NCBI GenBank assembly: GCA_907164885.2
Contig: OU015493.1
Span: 58,608,802-58,672,801 of the forward strand
Direction of reading: 5' to 3'
Source of the DNA: Dolomedes plantarius
Taxonomy: Eukaryota; Arthropoda; Arachnida; Araneae; Dolomedidae
Length of the DNA stretch: 64,000 bases
The notes under the pieces are model-generated. The model worked only from the letters and a program-made list of their open reading frames with translations, did not search any database and had not been told where the DNA came from. Positions 20,760 to 34,700 of the stretch are shown here, piece after piece (positions within the stretch are counted from its first letter, which is position 1; every line of letters begins with the position of its first letter). The position numbers and the translations under genes were made by a program.

Positions 20760-22770
20760 AATACAAAAGAAAATTACATATATTTACACCAATTTGAAGC
20801 ACTGATGCAAAATTAGCGTATGGAGAACAACTGAACAAGCTTATTTTTTCTTTACTGTAAATAGCAATTATTGGGGCATATAATTATTATAACCCCCAAT
20901 ATTTATTATTTCCAGTTTGTAGAAAAAGAAGTTTGTTAATTTCCCCCCCCCCCCTTGAGTCGACTTCTTTTTTCACTAACTATCCCACCAGCTAGCGATA
21001 AAACTCTTTCTGGTGGGATAGATGTCGTCATTACTGACAAATACTTAATTGCAACTTAAACCAATGTAGAATTCTTATAATTATTATTGTCAGAGTAAAA
21101 TGTGAGTGAGTTGCCTTTTAGTTATCTTGCCAGAAGTTTTGAGGGACTTAAGGCAAATATTACATGTCGCCAAATCGTCAGAGGTTTTGGAAAAATATTT
21201 CCAAATGGTACTTTTGGGAGGCATCTTACTAATAATATTAACGTTAACTTATATAAAACCAGAACAAAGCCAAATACTTAAATGGCCGCTCTCGTGTTTA
21301 TACTATTTATAAAATAAAACCCCATGGAAGATTCTGGAGTGTGGAGAACATTCCAAGCGCTCTGATTGGTTCATTGTTTGTTGATTGTCATACGTCTCGT
21401 TTCTAGGGGATCGTTCTCCCTTTATATTCGTCCTTTTCAGAATTCAGACTGACATTTAATGAGTGTGAAAATTATGCTACGTGATTAATTATTTTTATTA
21501 TGGTACCTTTTCATTTTAAAAAATTCCATCAAGACAACATAAAACATTGAGCACAAAACATCGATGTTGTCAGCTTCAATAAATCGATGTTTAAACATCG
21601 AAGTTTTAATCAGAATATCGATGTATCGATGATGCTACATCATCGATGTCGATGCTACATCGACATCGATGTAGCATCCCTCATTGGTGTTTATGGATTA
21701 GGACTTCGTGCGTTTATTGCGTCACTGTAGGTAATAGGATTAATTGTGTCAAAATTGACGAAAGGCAGGTAGACACTGCTTCATTTCTGTGATATGTAAG
21801 TATACATAATAGCATGTTTAAATTATAGTTCGTTTATCATTCCATTTTAATTTTAATTTCTATGTTATCACCTTGTCCTTTAATCAGTTTCGTTTTTGTT
21901 GTCCTGCCAATGACACTAGCTAATTTATCCCTTAGATTGAACGATGCCACTTGAATATGCGTTTATGTTTTGTTTTTAATTATGGAAACAGAGAACCCTG
22001 TAACTACGTGTCTAGTTCGGGAAGTGAGCCTGCAGTTCATCAAATTGTGCTTAACTGTTAAATATAACAGAATAAGTGATAGTTGTTACATTCTGAACAC
22101 TAATTTATAATGCTTGAGTTATTGTTTTAACTCTGTTGCCATAATTTCTCCATCATTTGTCATCCTGTTGTTGTTATAAGTTAGAAAGTTACAGTTTCAG
22201 AATTTCCTTTTTAATTTTTTCAAGGAGTGTATGCAGCAGTTTTAAGCTTTAAGTATCACTAAATACCTAATTAATTGAATTCTTAAGATTCTCAATTCCC
22301 GGATCTATAGGACAGCACTCATCTAATTTTTTTCTATTAATAAGTGAAAGTAAATCTGTATTTATTTTAAGCATAAATGTGTACATGTCATAAAACGTCG
22401 TGTAGTACTGTTTTGAAAAACTTAAAAGAAATTATGACTTGAGTCATAGCTGGTTTTGTCTATAGAAACAAAATATAGGTGGACCTTATTCAATATCTTG
22501 TCAATGGCAAACTCATTATCACTCAAAAGTATTAACATCTTAGATAATGTTACCATATCATTGAACATTGTCTTATGTGGTATAAGTTTGATCTGAAGAA
22601 AGATTTGTTTTTGTTTTATTTTTATTTGTATAATCAGCTGGATATGGTACTTTGTTAACTGATAAGAAATTAATAAATTGTATGACCCTATCAGAATGTA
22701 TTATTTTATTCAATAGATAAAGGATATTACTGTTTAATAGATATTTTATAGAATTTTTTTTCTAATCATA
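20760..22770. other. Region upstream of Lifeguard; promoter/5' exon not resolved
   Basis: AT-rich sequence that should contain the Lifeguard promoter and 5' UTR exon(s). A strong donor-like GATAT|gtaagtat at about 21797 could end a noncoding first exon, because the first coding exon opens with an acceptor. No TATA or initiator can be assigned with confidence. It includes a C run (about 20942) and the ATCGATGT palindrome cluster at 21555-21680. Confidence 0.35.
21555..21680. repeat. ATCGATGT palindrome cluster
   Basis: ATCGATGT or its complement is repeated many times. The core GATGCTACATCATCGATGTC ... GACATCGATGTAGCATC forms a long hairpin with a 3-nt bulge. It is probably the end of an unrecognised DNA element. 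Confidence 0.75.
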
Positions 22771-22773
22771 CAG

Positions 22774-22781
22774 ATTCAATT
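22774..22781 (+). other. End of Lifeguard 5' UTR after a splice acceptor
   Basis: A pyrimidine-rich tract and ATACAG (to 22773) precede the eight leader bases before the start codon, so the 5' UTR is probably interrupted by an intron. Confidence 0.6.
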
Positions 22782-25700
22782 ATGCAAAACCCTCAAGCTC
22801 CACCACCACCCTATCCAGGGTTTAATCCTTATGTTGCTCCTGGTTCAGGACCATACCCGCAGCAACAGTATCCATACCCTGCCCAGCAGTATCCGGCAGG
22901 ACAACCATATCCATCTCCTCCTGGACAACCTTATCCATCTCCTTCTGGACAACAGTATCCACAAGGGCAATATCCTCTAGGACCTGCTAATGGTGAGTTA
23001 TATTTGATTTTCTTGATTTATAAAGTATTAATATTTATTACGGAAAAGTACTGGGGATTATAACTGTATTTTTTTTCATTCAGTATTGTTCCATGAGAAT
23101 CTATTTGTAAAGTAGCTTTTTATTATCTACAGATTTATTATTCTAAAAAAGCTGGTGTATTTAAATTATATTACATTATTTTAAATGTTATTACAATGGA
23201 ATCTTGATCTATCGTTTTTTAAGGGACCGACCAAACTGAACGATAAATGCGGGAAAATAATAGATGCGGAAACAGAGCAAAGCAATATAATCGTGGGGAC
23301 TTGGTAAAACAAACAACACTTACGGAAAATGATGATTCGGGGAACGATCGATCGAGATTCCACTGTACTAGTTACCTCTTTTTAAAGTGTTCAGGTATTT
23401 ATATTTAATTCATAAAAAGTAATAAGGCTTATCTATATCATTCTATGTTAATAAATTTTAATTGCATGAGGTTGTGTAAGTAGTATATTTTTTACTGCTC
23501 TTTAAAAATGGGATTTAAAAAAACGTGTTTTCTTGTATTTAAAATGTAATAATTTTTAAGAGTTTTAAAACAGCAAAAATATATGTTGTATTGTTACAGA
23601 TTTGCATGTCTGTGTAAATAAATTTACAAATGTCTGTTATAATACCAATAACTTTAAGATAAATCCTCACTCACAGGAACAGAATTATAAAGAGAAATTA
23701 TAAATTTTTTTGAAAAACATCATTTTCTATATGTATTATTATTATTAAATTTTAGCTGGGTTTGTCCCATATGCCCCTCCTCCAATGGTTCATATACCAA
23801 CGCCAGGTCAGTGTATAGATGAGTCTGGAAAAGTAGATGAAAATGTGATGTCTGGATGGTCTGGTTTTACTGATAAAGCTATACGTGCAGTGTTTATAAG
23901 GAAGGTAAAATAATTTTGCAAGTTTTTCATATTTATCTGTAGAATATCTAATACCTGCAAATAATTAATATTTATGTATTTATTTAATTTAGGTCTATTC
24001 CATTCTGATGCTGCAGTTGTTATTTTCTTTAGCTGTAGTTGCTTTGTTTGTATTTGAGTAAGCATATGAACTATTTATTTATTGTTCGAGATTTTAATTT
24101 TCTAATTTGTGGTATATATTTTTTGTGTGATACATGTACTGTTAGCCTAAATTTTCCTAGCTTGCATGTAATATACATTATACATATAACCAACAGTACA
24201 AGTATAAACTGTATGTACTGCTAGTTAAATAAACCTGGGCAAAAGCTTCCAAAATTTATTAGTCATAAAAAATGTGACTTTTCTTGAATGTTTAATAGAT
24301 ATGTAGCTAATTGCTTATCTGTACTCTGTTTTGCCAAAAAACACATTAAAGACCCACATTAAAGACTCCAGAAAGCCAATGTTATAGAAGACACCCCTTT
24401 TCTATCAACACCCCTCAAAATAGCCACTTTTTTTGCAACCATTACTGGCTGTAAAAAACAGCTTCAATTTTTTTTCATTAAGTAGTAAACGTTGCAAGTG
24501 AGGGTGAGGTATCTTTGTTCTTTAATTTTTTAAATGTGAGATGGTAGCGAGTCAATTTGAGTCCTAGATTTTCAGGTCAACAGCAGACCTATTTAAAGTA
24601 TGGTTGATGTTTTAAAAGATATTTGGAAATTAAAAATAATATTTTCATGCTGCATCTCTCTATTCTAAAAAAAAAATAACCATTGCCGCTGCTGTCAAAA
24701 GCTTGTCACGCTATCTCCTCCAAAACTGCTGGGGGTATGGGGTCGAGACCGATACCAATAGATGCAGAAAAATGTAGGGCACAAAGTAAGACATGTCTCA
24801 TCTTCGTCAGGCTTTAAGTTTTTATTTTATTTTATGTTTTGTGGGAAAATATTGACTTTTTCATCTTCAGATTATGATAACTCGCCAAAAAATAATCGTA
24901 GAATTTTGATCTTTTTACAATCTAAGACTACAGACATTTCTCTTTCAAACTAGACCTCATTTGTTTAAAAATATTTTAAAACAGACTACTGTTTTCATCA
25001 AAAATTGAAACTCAGTTTTTCAAGAAATATCGTCCCCAAAGTGGATATAATATCGATGCTCCTCGAGTTATCTTACAAAGAAAATATTTACATCATCTGG
25101 AAGCTGAAAGCTTTCTTATTCATATAAACCTAATTTCAAGTGTATATCTTAAATTTTCAATTTTTAATTGAATTTTAAAGCTAAAACAGTGATGATTCAA
25201 CAGTGATTCCCCTTCGCATAAGGGTGACAACAGTAAATGGATGGAAGCTGTTGCATTGCCCGAGAATCACCCCTATGTATCTTGCTATTAGCAACTTATT
25301 CATTCAACTTACTATGCCATGATTGGCACTGTGCTAGAGCGCGCTGCTTGTATCCGATAGTCCACGGTTTGATCCCGGTGGACGCTCATTTTTACTAATT
25401 ATTCTAAATATTTGAATTTTATTCTTTTAATTCTTATATTTTTTATTTTACTTATCTGAAGAGGGCTTAATTTTTATATTTTTTATTTTTCTGCTGAGCA
25501 CATATTTTCTGATGTACATATCTTGCTACTGGAGGTAAAGTCGTAAGACCTTGGCACTCCAACAGACTCAATATACCTTGACCTTGATCCTAACAGAGGA
25601 GCGAGCCTAGGGGCGAAGCCCCTTGTATTTAAAAAAAAATCCTTTAACTGATCATCATATTTGTTAATAGTTAAAAGTAAACAGTGAAAATAACAAAATA

Positions 25701-28700
25701 AAATGTTTGTAAATTTTGTTCTAATGTATTGAAGAGTGGTTTTCAATTTAAATTGTACCAATTTCATTCCATTTTACATATCACTTTGTTTTGTTGTTAT
25801 GCTGTGTTATGGAACAAAGATATTTCTCATAATTTACAAAATTTTATTGTTCACAAAGCCTGAGGTCCCCTATGCAGTATGGATTTGTTGATATTAGAGT
25901 GTTATATTTATAAACTTGAGACAATAATATGCTTTTCACCTTCAAAGCTGTTTATGATTAAATAATTCTCAATGTCTACTTTCATTGTCAGGTTTCTGTA
26001 AGTAACATCTCACATAGGAAATTTTCTCAGTTATTTAATTTTCTATGAATACTTCAGCATATCTGTTATTTAACCCTTTCGGGACGGGCGCCTCAGTCAC
26101 CGAAGTGTTCTCTCGGGACGGCGCGCTAACAAGATGATCTGTCCTTTGGGGACGGGCAATTCGTGCTGCTAAGCCTAACTTTGGAAAAAAAATTGCATAA
26201 ATTAAATTTGTGGTCGAATTGTTCCAATTTTTGGTACATTATGAGAGGAGCACTCAGGTATCTATCAGAATTAATTTTAATACTTTATCATTATATTTTC
26301 CTTACAAATTTTATAAAATAAATTCGAGAATAATTAAATTTTTGACTTACCTCAACTAAATATAAATGAAAAAATATCCAAATAATCAGATTTTATTTCA
26401 CACAAAGCATTAATAAAAATAAAAATTATTTAAAATCTCTTTCATAAAAAACCAGCATGAAAACAACGAAAATGGAGCAATGTTTCAAAAAGGAGACAGT
26501 GTGTGATATTCTTTGAAACATGAGTGTACGCAATGACCTACGTTGCACATCTCACACGAATAGAATGTCTGCTGCTGTTTTCTGGTTTTTATGATTGTTT
26601 ACTAATGTAACATCCATGTATATTCCTCTTTTGATAAATATCGTTTTCGTTTTGCCATTATGGAGTAAAAAAAATTTCGCTAAACGATACAAAATATGCC
26701 TCTCAACGCTAGCCGAAATACCAGAGGAATAAATAAAACCTCTATAATGTAAACCATCTATCCCCGTATCGCCCGAAAAACAGAAACTCAAAAAATTATT
26801 CCGAAGCATCGTAAATACGTCACTTGTTTATATCAGCTGGTAGTTAAAAGGCCGTCTCTTTATTTACATTACTCAGCTTTCACGAATCTCGGCGTCATTC
26901 CGAAACAAAATACCAAAAATGAAAAATACTGCACAGGAATGAAGGTCAACATACATCACTGTCGATAAACATCGCTATAACAGACATAGGGCTACATCTA
27001 GTGGCCAGAAAAAAAAATAATTTTTGTTCTATCTAAAAAGTCATATATGGTACACTCGTCTACAGAGTCACTTTAAATGGCGATTCATATATGACACACC
27101 CGGCTGTGAGATAACTTTCGCTGCTGTTGCATATGTGACACGCTCGTCCCGAAAGGGTTAAAGGAACTTTTACCTCAGAGTTGGACGTGCCAAAATTTTT
27201 TTATTACTATTTTCTATATACATATAAATGCTTTGTTGTATTGTATTGGATTTAGGGGAAATCTGAAAGCTTGGTGTTGAATCGCAACTTGATATCTGTT
27301 CAAATACATCAGATAATTTGTTAAAATATGTAAGATTATAAATTTTTTTTATTGCATGAACTACTTGTTTGCAGAATTTGATAAGTATTGCTGTGAAAAT
27401 TAAATGTATTAACATATAATTGTATCTCTCTCTCTATGTGTTTGTGCATGCTCTGCTGTATCTTTTCTTGAATAAAATTTTTATGGTATAATCTGTATTT
27501 CAGGCCTCATACCAAAATGTTCGTGAGAAGGAATGCTTATTTATATTATGTGTCATAGTAAGTTGTTCTTCCTTTCAAGATATTTTTATTAGTTTTTTTC
27601 AGTCTAGAAGCAATTGGACATATCCCTCAAAACAATTTGTAGCATTGCTGTTTATCTTGTAATAGCTTCCATTCTCTTTTAAATTCATAATTGTATGTAA
27701 AACACTTCAGATTTATTACAACACTGTCATTTCATTGCAATCGATCAGACTATCATTTATATCTAGTTTATTCTAGTATCAGAATAGGGCAGAACACTCT
27801 GATCTGTGGTAAAGGCACATTTTGATCAAATGTTATGTTCATATACATTTAAGGCATTTTATCACAAGTGAAATTTGCTGGCAAAATACCTCCACAAAGA
27901 TATCAACTCATTCTCTGTCACCAGTACTATGACACATTTAATAATTTTTTAGATCCAGCATGAAAATTATCATTCAAATTTTTCCCATTGTAATTATGCT
28001 ATGTTGGTTGTATATCTTGCATATAAATTCTCCCAATACCATTAATAACCAATTTCTCATAGCACATAATTATTCAAGCTATACAAGTTTCAGACATAGA
28101 AGATAAATTAAAATCAACTCTTCAAGTTATAACTCTTTATTCATACTTAATGATAACTGAATAATTAATATACCTTCAAATGTTTTTTCAACTTTATTAA
28201 TAATTGTCTTGTAGTTCAATATATATAGTCTTTACTGTTATCAAGGTGCTTTGTAGCATGTGTACCTAAATGTTTTGATTAACATTTTCAACAAATTATT
28301 TAATTTCACATGAAGTTTTTGACTGTTTCATTGCTGAAGAAATTTTTTTTCTCCAGTGTTATCATTGCATGCATTAAATAATAAATAATAGCAGTAAAAC
28401 AATAATACTTTAACTTATGTAGATAAACTTTACTCTAAAGTTATTAAATACAAGATTTAATAACTTTTTGTTTATAAAATATAAATACTAGCTTATAATC
28501 TTTTGTTATTTCTAATTCTTAAAATACATGATGATGAACAAACCTTACTATTTTGTGTTTTTATGCTTTTACCCCTTTCTTCTCACTCCGGTCAAAATTA
28601 CGGAGTGAAGTTTTGCCCTCTATTTCTCGTGCCTGTGATATTTCCGGGCCGGAGTGTTTAAAAGTAACGCACCAAAAATATTAAAAACAGTCCATTTCAT

Positions 28701-31700
28701 TTACCCTGAGAAATTTTTATTTCTTATTTTACATACCAGATGGCAGCACCAGACTATTTATAATGTAATTGGGGATCTTTTTTTTTTTTAAACTCGATGT
28801 GGCAAATCAAGAAATAAATGGAATCTTCTGAAAAAAATACACTTTTTCTTTACTGTTTTCTTGAAAATTATGCAATCATTAAGGGGTTAAAGGCAAAATT
28901 GTTTCAAGCTCAAAACATACCCATTACAAAGACTAAAATCAGAAGATTCTTAAAACCTTTGTATTTTCTAATTAAAAAAAAACTTGAATTGACTGGGGAA
29001 AAAATCTTGTCCCGAAAACCAGTTATGAAACATTTATACTCTAAAACTCACAGTTAAATTAATAAACAGAGGTAAAATATTGCTGTTAAGTGAGAGAATT
29101 ATATTTTATTTTTAATCTAAATCGTAATGACATTTAAAAAAAAAATTATAACTTCCTTCCTCACTCATTATTAGTTTTATAGGTTCTTGGATGAATTTGT
29201 AGATTTTGTGTATTGCATTTATATCGCTCACTCCTTTCAATAACGTCATATCTCATAAAATAAGATTTTCCAGGAGAGTGATTTGAAGGTTTAAAAGTAC
29301 ATTGAAATGTATTGTAAATAAATGTTAATCCTGCTCTCTAGCGGCTGAATATTGAGCGGTGAGATATGACGATCTTGCAGGGATATACTTCTCTTTCAGG
29401 GCATTCTGAAAACAAGCATAACTAAAAATCACTGAATTTTGAGATATGACGTTGTTGAAAGGAGTGAGCTGAATTATAAGTTTATCGTACATATTATGTA
29501 CACTAAACTTATTATTAAGATATTTATGTTCAAATTTTTAGCGTCTTAGCTTTTGGGATATGTACAATTACTAAACTTTATTTTTTCATTCCATGTCATT
29601 AAGACACTGAATTGGACCTGTGTAAAATATGAAGTACAAGATAATACATAAATATTGGACTTAGAATTGAAGTATATAGTCTCCTCGTTCCATAATTTAT
29701 TAATTCAATTTTTTGAGATTTTTGTAAATGTGTTTAAGGCCATTATTTTCTTTTACTTGTTAGTGTCATATTCCTTGGAGTATACATAGCTCTGGCATGC
29801 TGTGGAAATCTAAGGTATGAAGGGTGTTGCTGCTTTTTTATAATTATTGTAAATAAATTATTTATTTTATTGTCCTAAACATTAATGCATTGTTTTTTTC
29901 CCCTCAGGAGACAATATCCTACTAACATGATTTTGCTCTCAATTTTTGTAAGTAATACTGTTTTGTACATTTTTCCTGATGCATTAGGGGTACTATAAAA
30001 TTAATGTAAATTGCATTTTGTGTGTGAATGTTTCAATGCAAACAAATTTAATTTTTAGTGCAAAGTAAATTTTCCTTTTAAAATAATAGTGTTTGTGCAT
30101 TTTAATTGCTTCAGAAATAAGTATTAGTAAAGTCATTCATTATTGATTGTAATTTATTACATTGATTTATCTTAAAAGTTCATTATAAAAAATGTTTATT
30201 TAAAATTATGTAATTTTTTTTTGAGGGGGGTATATTGTTTTTAAAATGCTAATAATTTTGAAACCTCGTGAAATTTTTTGCCAGTTTTCATACTTTTTAA
30301 TGTATAAGTAATGAAAGCCAGCCATATTATATCTTACATACTCTTTCATATTGTTATATTCTTTCATATTATATTTGTGATCGTTATATTCTAATGCTCT
30401 GAATATAATATGATTGAATAATAGTTTTACGTTTAGTAAAATATTATGTGCTTAAAAAACAATTTGAAATGTAGACTAAGGCATTATGTTATTTGTTTTA
30501 GTCTATAAAGCTTTTGTACGTAATTGGAGTGAAATTGAATGGTAATTACTTAATTTTAAGACTAGTTTCTGACTCCAACTGAGCTCATCTTTGTTTGCCT
30601 TTTTAAGATATTGATATGTATGACAATTTTACCCCCTCCCTCTTTTTTTCTTTCTTTTTACTGCTTATCAGTAACACAGCCAGAATTTTGGTCTTGCAAG
30701 GGAAGGATTAAATTTAACATGCATAAAACCAAGATGAAGAAACAATTTTTTAAAGACATATGTCTCTAAATGAGTGTGATTTACTACACATAAAGTTACT
30801 TAGAATAAAACATGCCATTACAGTTTAGGGGTAATTACCTATGTGTGTGTTATCTGTTTGTAACAGCAAAAAATGATTTAAAGACATTGTTTTAATACCT
30901 TTCAATCTGCGGGCAACCAGAGAAGAGTGCAGTGGGAGAAGGTACTAGCACAGTGGAGAGTTGTTTTTTGCCAAAAATATCTTAGGTTGTTTTCCTAGAT
31001 ATTAGCTTAAATTTTTCTTTATAAAGTAATTATGAATATGGGTAAATGTGTGTATAAATTCAGTAAATTAAAATTTTAACATATGATATCTAGTTTCTTA
31101 CTTGAACATTCTCTTGTAGACAATATCTATGAGCTACATGATGGGAACCATATCCAGGTAAGCTAAATAAATCTTTACAATTTTTTTCATTAATTTGCGG
31201 AAACAGTATGTGTTAAAATTATCTGTAGAATTATTTAGCATATTTTTAAACAATTATATTTTGTACAATAGTTTTTATGACACTGATGTGGTGTTGCTTG
31301 CTGTTGGTATTTGTGCTGGAGTTTGCTTAGCAGTCTCAGTCTTCTCTTTCCATAGTAAAGTAAGAACTTATTTATCTTCCAGGTTTATTTTTATAACTCA
31401 TCAGCAACTATTGTTATAATACAAAAAAATTATCCCATGAAAGGAAATCTTGTATAAAATGATTGTACCTCATGTTTCACAAAGAATTGTATTTTCAGAA
31501 GAAATTTTTCAAGTGTGTAATATATTTCAGTGAGTAAAGTTAAGATTAATAAAAGGCAGGGATAAAAGCAAATATTTTCTTGTTTCTAGAAAAAATGGTC
31601 AATACATGATGAGGAATATACTTAATGTTGATAAGATATTATTTTTGGTCGCCTGGAGATTGCGGGTTCAAGTCCTACTGCAGCCATGGATGTTTGTATC

Positions 31701-34700
31701 CATTCAAACCGGCTTTAAACTGTGGGTCCCAATCTAATTGGCCTTTGTGTAGAAAAAGTTGAGTGGAGTGCTCTTGACCAATGCTTGTCACGCAATTCTT
31801 TTCAAATCTGAATTTCTTCTGATATATGAATTATACTGAAAATAAGTGTTGAGTCAATTAATTATTAGGAAATTGAAATGTATTATGTAATTGCATGTGG
31901 AATACAATTCAGGTATGTTAATCAACATCCAGAAAAAGCTTGGAAAATAGAGAAATTTTGAAGGGTGTTTATAATATTTTATTATAATATAATACAACTA
32001 GTCAGTCCAACTAATAACTAATTTAAATAAACATAAAAAACACCTTGGTTAAATATATATTTCTTCATTAAACATATATTACAGCACAAATTCAAACGAT
32101 CTATTTCCATTATATCACCTCTATTTTAGACACTAAAATCCCCTGATATTTCTAAATTACACTAAATACTGCACAGATAATAAATAAATGAACAAAAATA
32201 AATTGAAATATACAACCAGATTATTGTATCCAAGCTGCATCCTAGCTGAAACTTAAAAACCGAATTCAAACATAAACGAAAAATTCAAAAACCGTTGCCA
32301 CAACATAATATTACTACACTAAACAATGTTTAAAAAAACCATTCAATGGCGCAAGACACACCCGAATCTGGCAACAACAAAATCCTAAAAGCAACAAAAA
32401 CACAAATTGGCAACACCAAAGTAAAATCTACATCTAATATTATCCAAAATACGTCATTAATATTTCGCAACAACATGGCCACCATATTATATCATGTAAA
32501 CAAACACACACAACTAGCCGTTCAAACTGGGTTGCCACAAAATAACAAAATCTCGCCAAAATCACATGACTGCCACACCAAACACAAAATCGCCAAACTT
32601 CAAAAAATCGCCAACTTGGCAATGAGGTGTGTCTAACACATCTGTACCACTAAAAACACATAAAGCAACTTTAAGTAGGTTGTTTCTTGAATTCGATGGG
32701 TGGAATATACTTAGGGAAGCACCCCCAATTTTTGTCTTGCAATTGAATGTGAAGGGTGTCCACAAAACTAATTGGGCAGTTTCATGTGCTCATATAGTTT
32801 TTCAGCACAGGCTAAATTAATATATACTTTTATCTGCTGTACCATTGACTTTTAAAAATAAAATTTATGTATTTTAAACAGCTATGTCTGATAAGTAGCA
32901 GAAAAATTTTCTTGCATACATGATAAACTCATTAAATATGCCGTAATAAACAAATATGTGCAGCTAATTTGCTAAATATTGTTTCAAGTCACTATGAGTT
33001 TGACTAACCCCTCAGGAACATTTGACCAGTTTTTCTTCATTGTCTTATCTCTAGGAAAAATTTAAAATCCAGTACTAATAGTTATTTTAGAATTTTTTCA
33101 CGTTAAAAAATATAGCAATTTTTTTTTTAAATAAATATTTTCAAATTTTTATTTCTTCCATTTAATGTTTTAATAAGTTACAAGATAAAAAGAACTTTTT
33201 ATATACCACGTTTTTAAATATTCTGTTGAATCATATAAACTTGACAATTCTCTCTTAATTGCACAAACCTTCACTTAATTATTCTTTTTCACTTTCTTTT
33301 ATTTAATTTTAATTACTTTTTAGTCGTTTCCACTATCCACAGACTTTATAAACTTTTTATAATTTTTAAAAAATTTTCACATATTTTTGTAAACAAACTA
33401 AGGGCCTGATTCACGACAAACGCCAGCAATTGCAGTCCGCAAGCCGCAAGTTGGGGGGATCAGCGATTGAAAAGGGGAAGGCACTTGTAAAGCCATTCAC
33501 GACAAACAATTTGCGGCAGCCGCATACACTGACGTCACGCTGGTAAAACGAACCGAATCTTTCGATAACTCGGCGTGATAATCGATTTTCATCGGAAATC
33601 AGCCAATGAGAACGCTTTTAGCGTGTCTGAGTTACCGCGTATGTCTATCAAAACAACTGTCTTTTCAAGTGTTTGTTGTTCAAACGGTTGTGTCATTTCG
33701 CGTGTGTATTAATAGTTCATCCAATTTTATAGAATAATCTCACGGCTTTTTACCTGCACCACATTGGCGTTGCATCCTCTCCTGACTACCACCTTTATTC
33801 TGCTGGTGAATTTATGGATTTCAATCACCTTTTAACGTGATCCTCTCTTCAAAACAAGTACTTTTCAGTCACAGATTTTTGAAATAGATATCACCTCTAC
33901 TGAGTTACCAGTGGGGAATTATGGTCAATGTACTTTTCCCCAACATAGGATAAAAAAAAGTCTAGTATCATATAAATGACACTAGTTTTATAATTACTTC
34001 AAATGCTACAAAAATTTAATTTCCCTTAAGTTTCACTGTTCTATTATAGATATTATTTATTATCTTGAAAATTACTTTTAGTGAAACAGATAGTAATCTT
34101 ACTCTTATTGTGCAGTAAAAGCCATGTTTGTTAAAAAAGGTATATGTTAAAACTATTGAAGATGCTCAAAATAATGTATACATGACAAGCCTTTTAACAA
34201 TAGCGAAATAAAAGTTTAATTATCCTAACAAAATTGACAATGATTATGTTTGAAATGTCCAAACAACAAATAATTCTTTAATTTTTATTTTCATGTTACT
34301 GATTTTTTTCCAAAACTGTTCATATTTCATATATTTCTTTGCTGATTAGTTTAGTTTTTGGTTTTAGATAAATATTCTACTAGGCTATTTTTGTATGAAG
34401 TTCACCATTTCTTTGTTTTGTTGATTACATGCCAAAATATTTAAAAAGTGCATATTCACATTTCCGTTATATAAATATATATATTTAGGAAATTTTGGTG
34501 TTTATTTGTTTTTCCACAATACCATATGCTCCGGAAGCCTGTTTAATATTTCAATTGTGCTTATCTTTTGACTAAACTGAATACAGAATATCTCGCAACA
34601 TAGACATGGGCAATTCTGTCTAATACATGCACTCATATAATTTCAATGTACATTGCATTATTATGTCACCAATGACACAAATTTAAGGAAATTTGAATTT

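Noticed and set aside
28818..29057. 79-codon plus-strand frame in a Lifeguard intron
   Set aside because: Lys/Leu-rich translation of A-rich DNA with no recognisable domain and no flanking splice sites in phase with the host gene.
32346..32636. 96-codon frame with complementary minus-strand frames
   Set aside because: Low-complexity Asn/Thr/Lys sequence that looks like an unclassified repeat; both strands are open, and no protein family is apparent.
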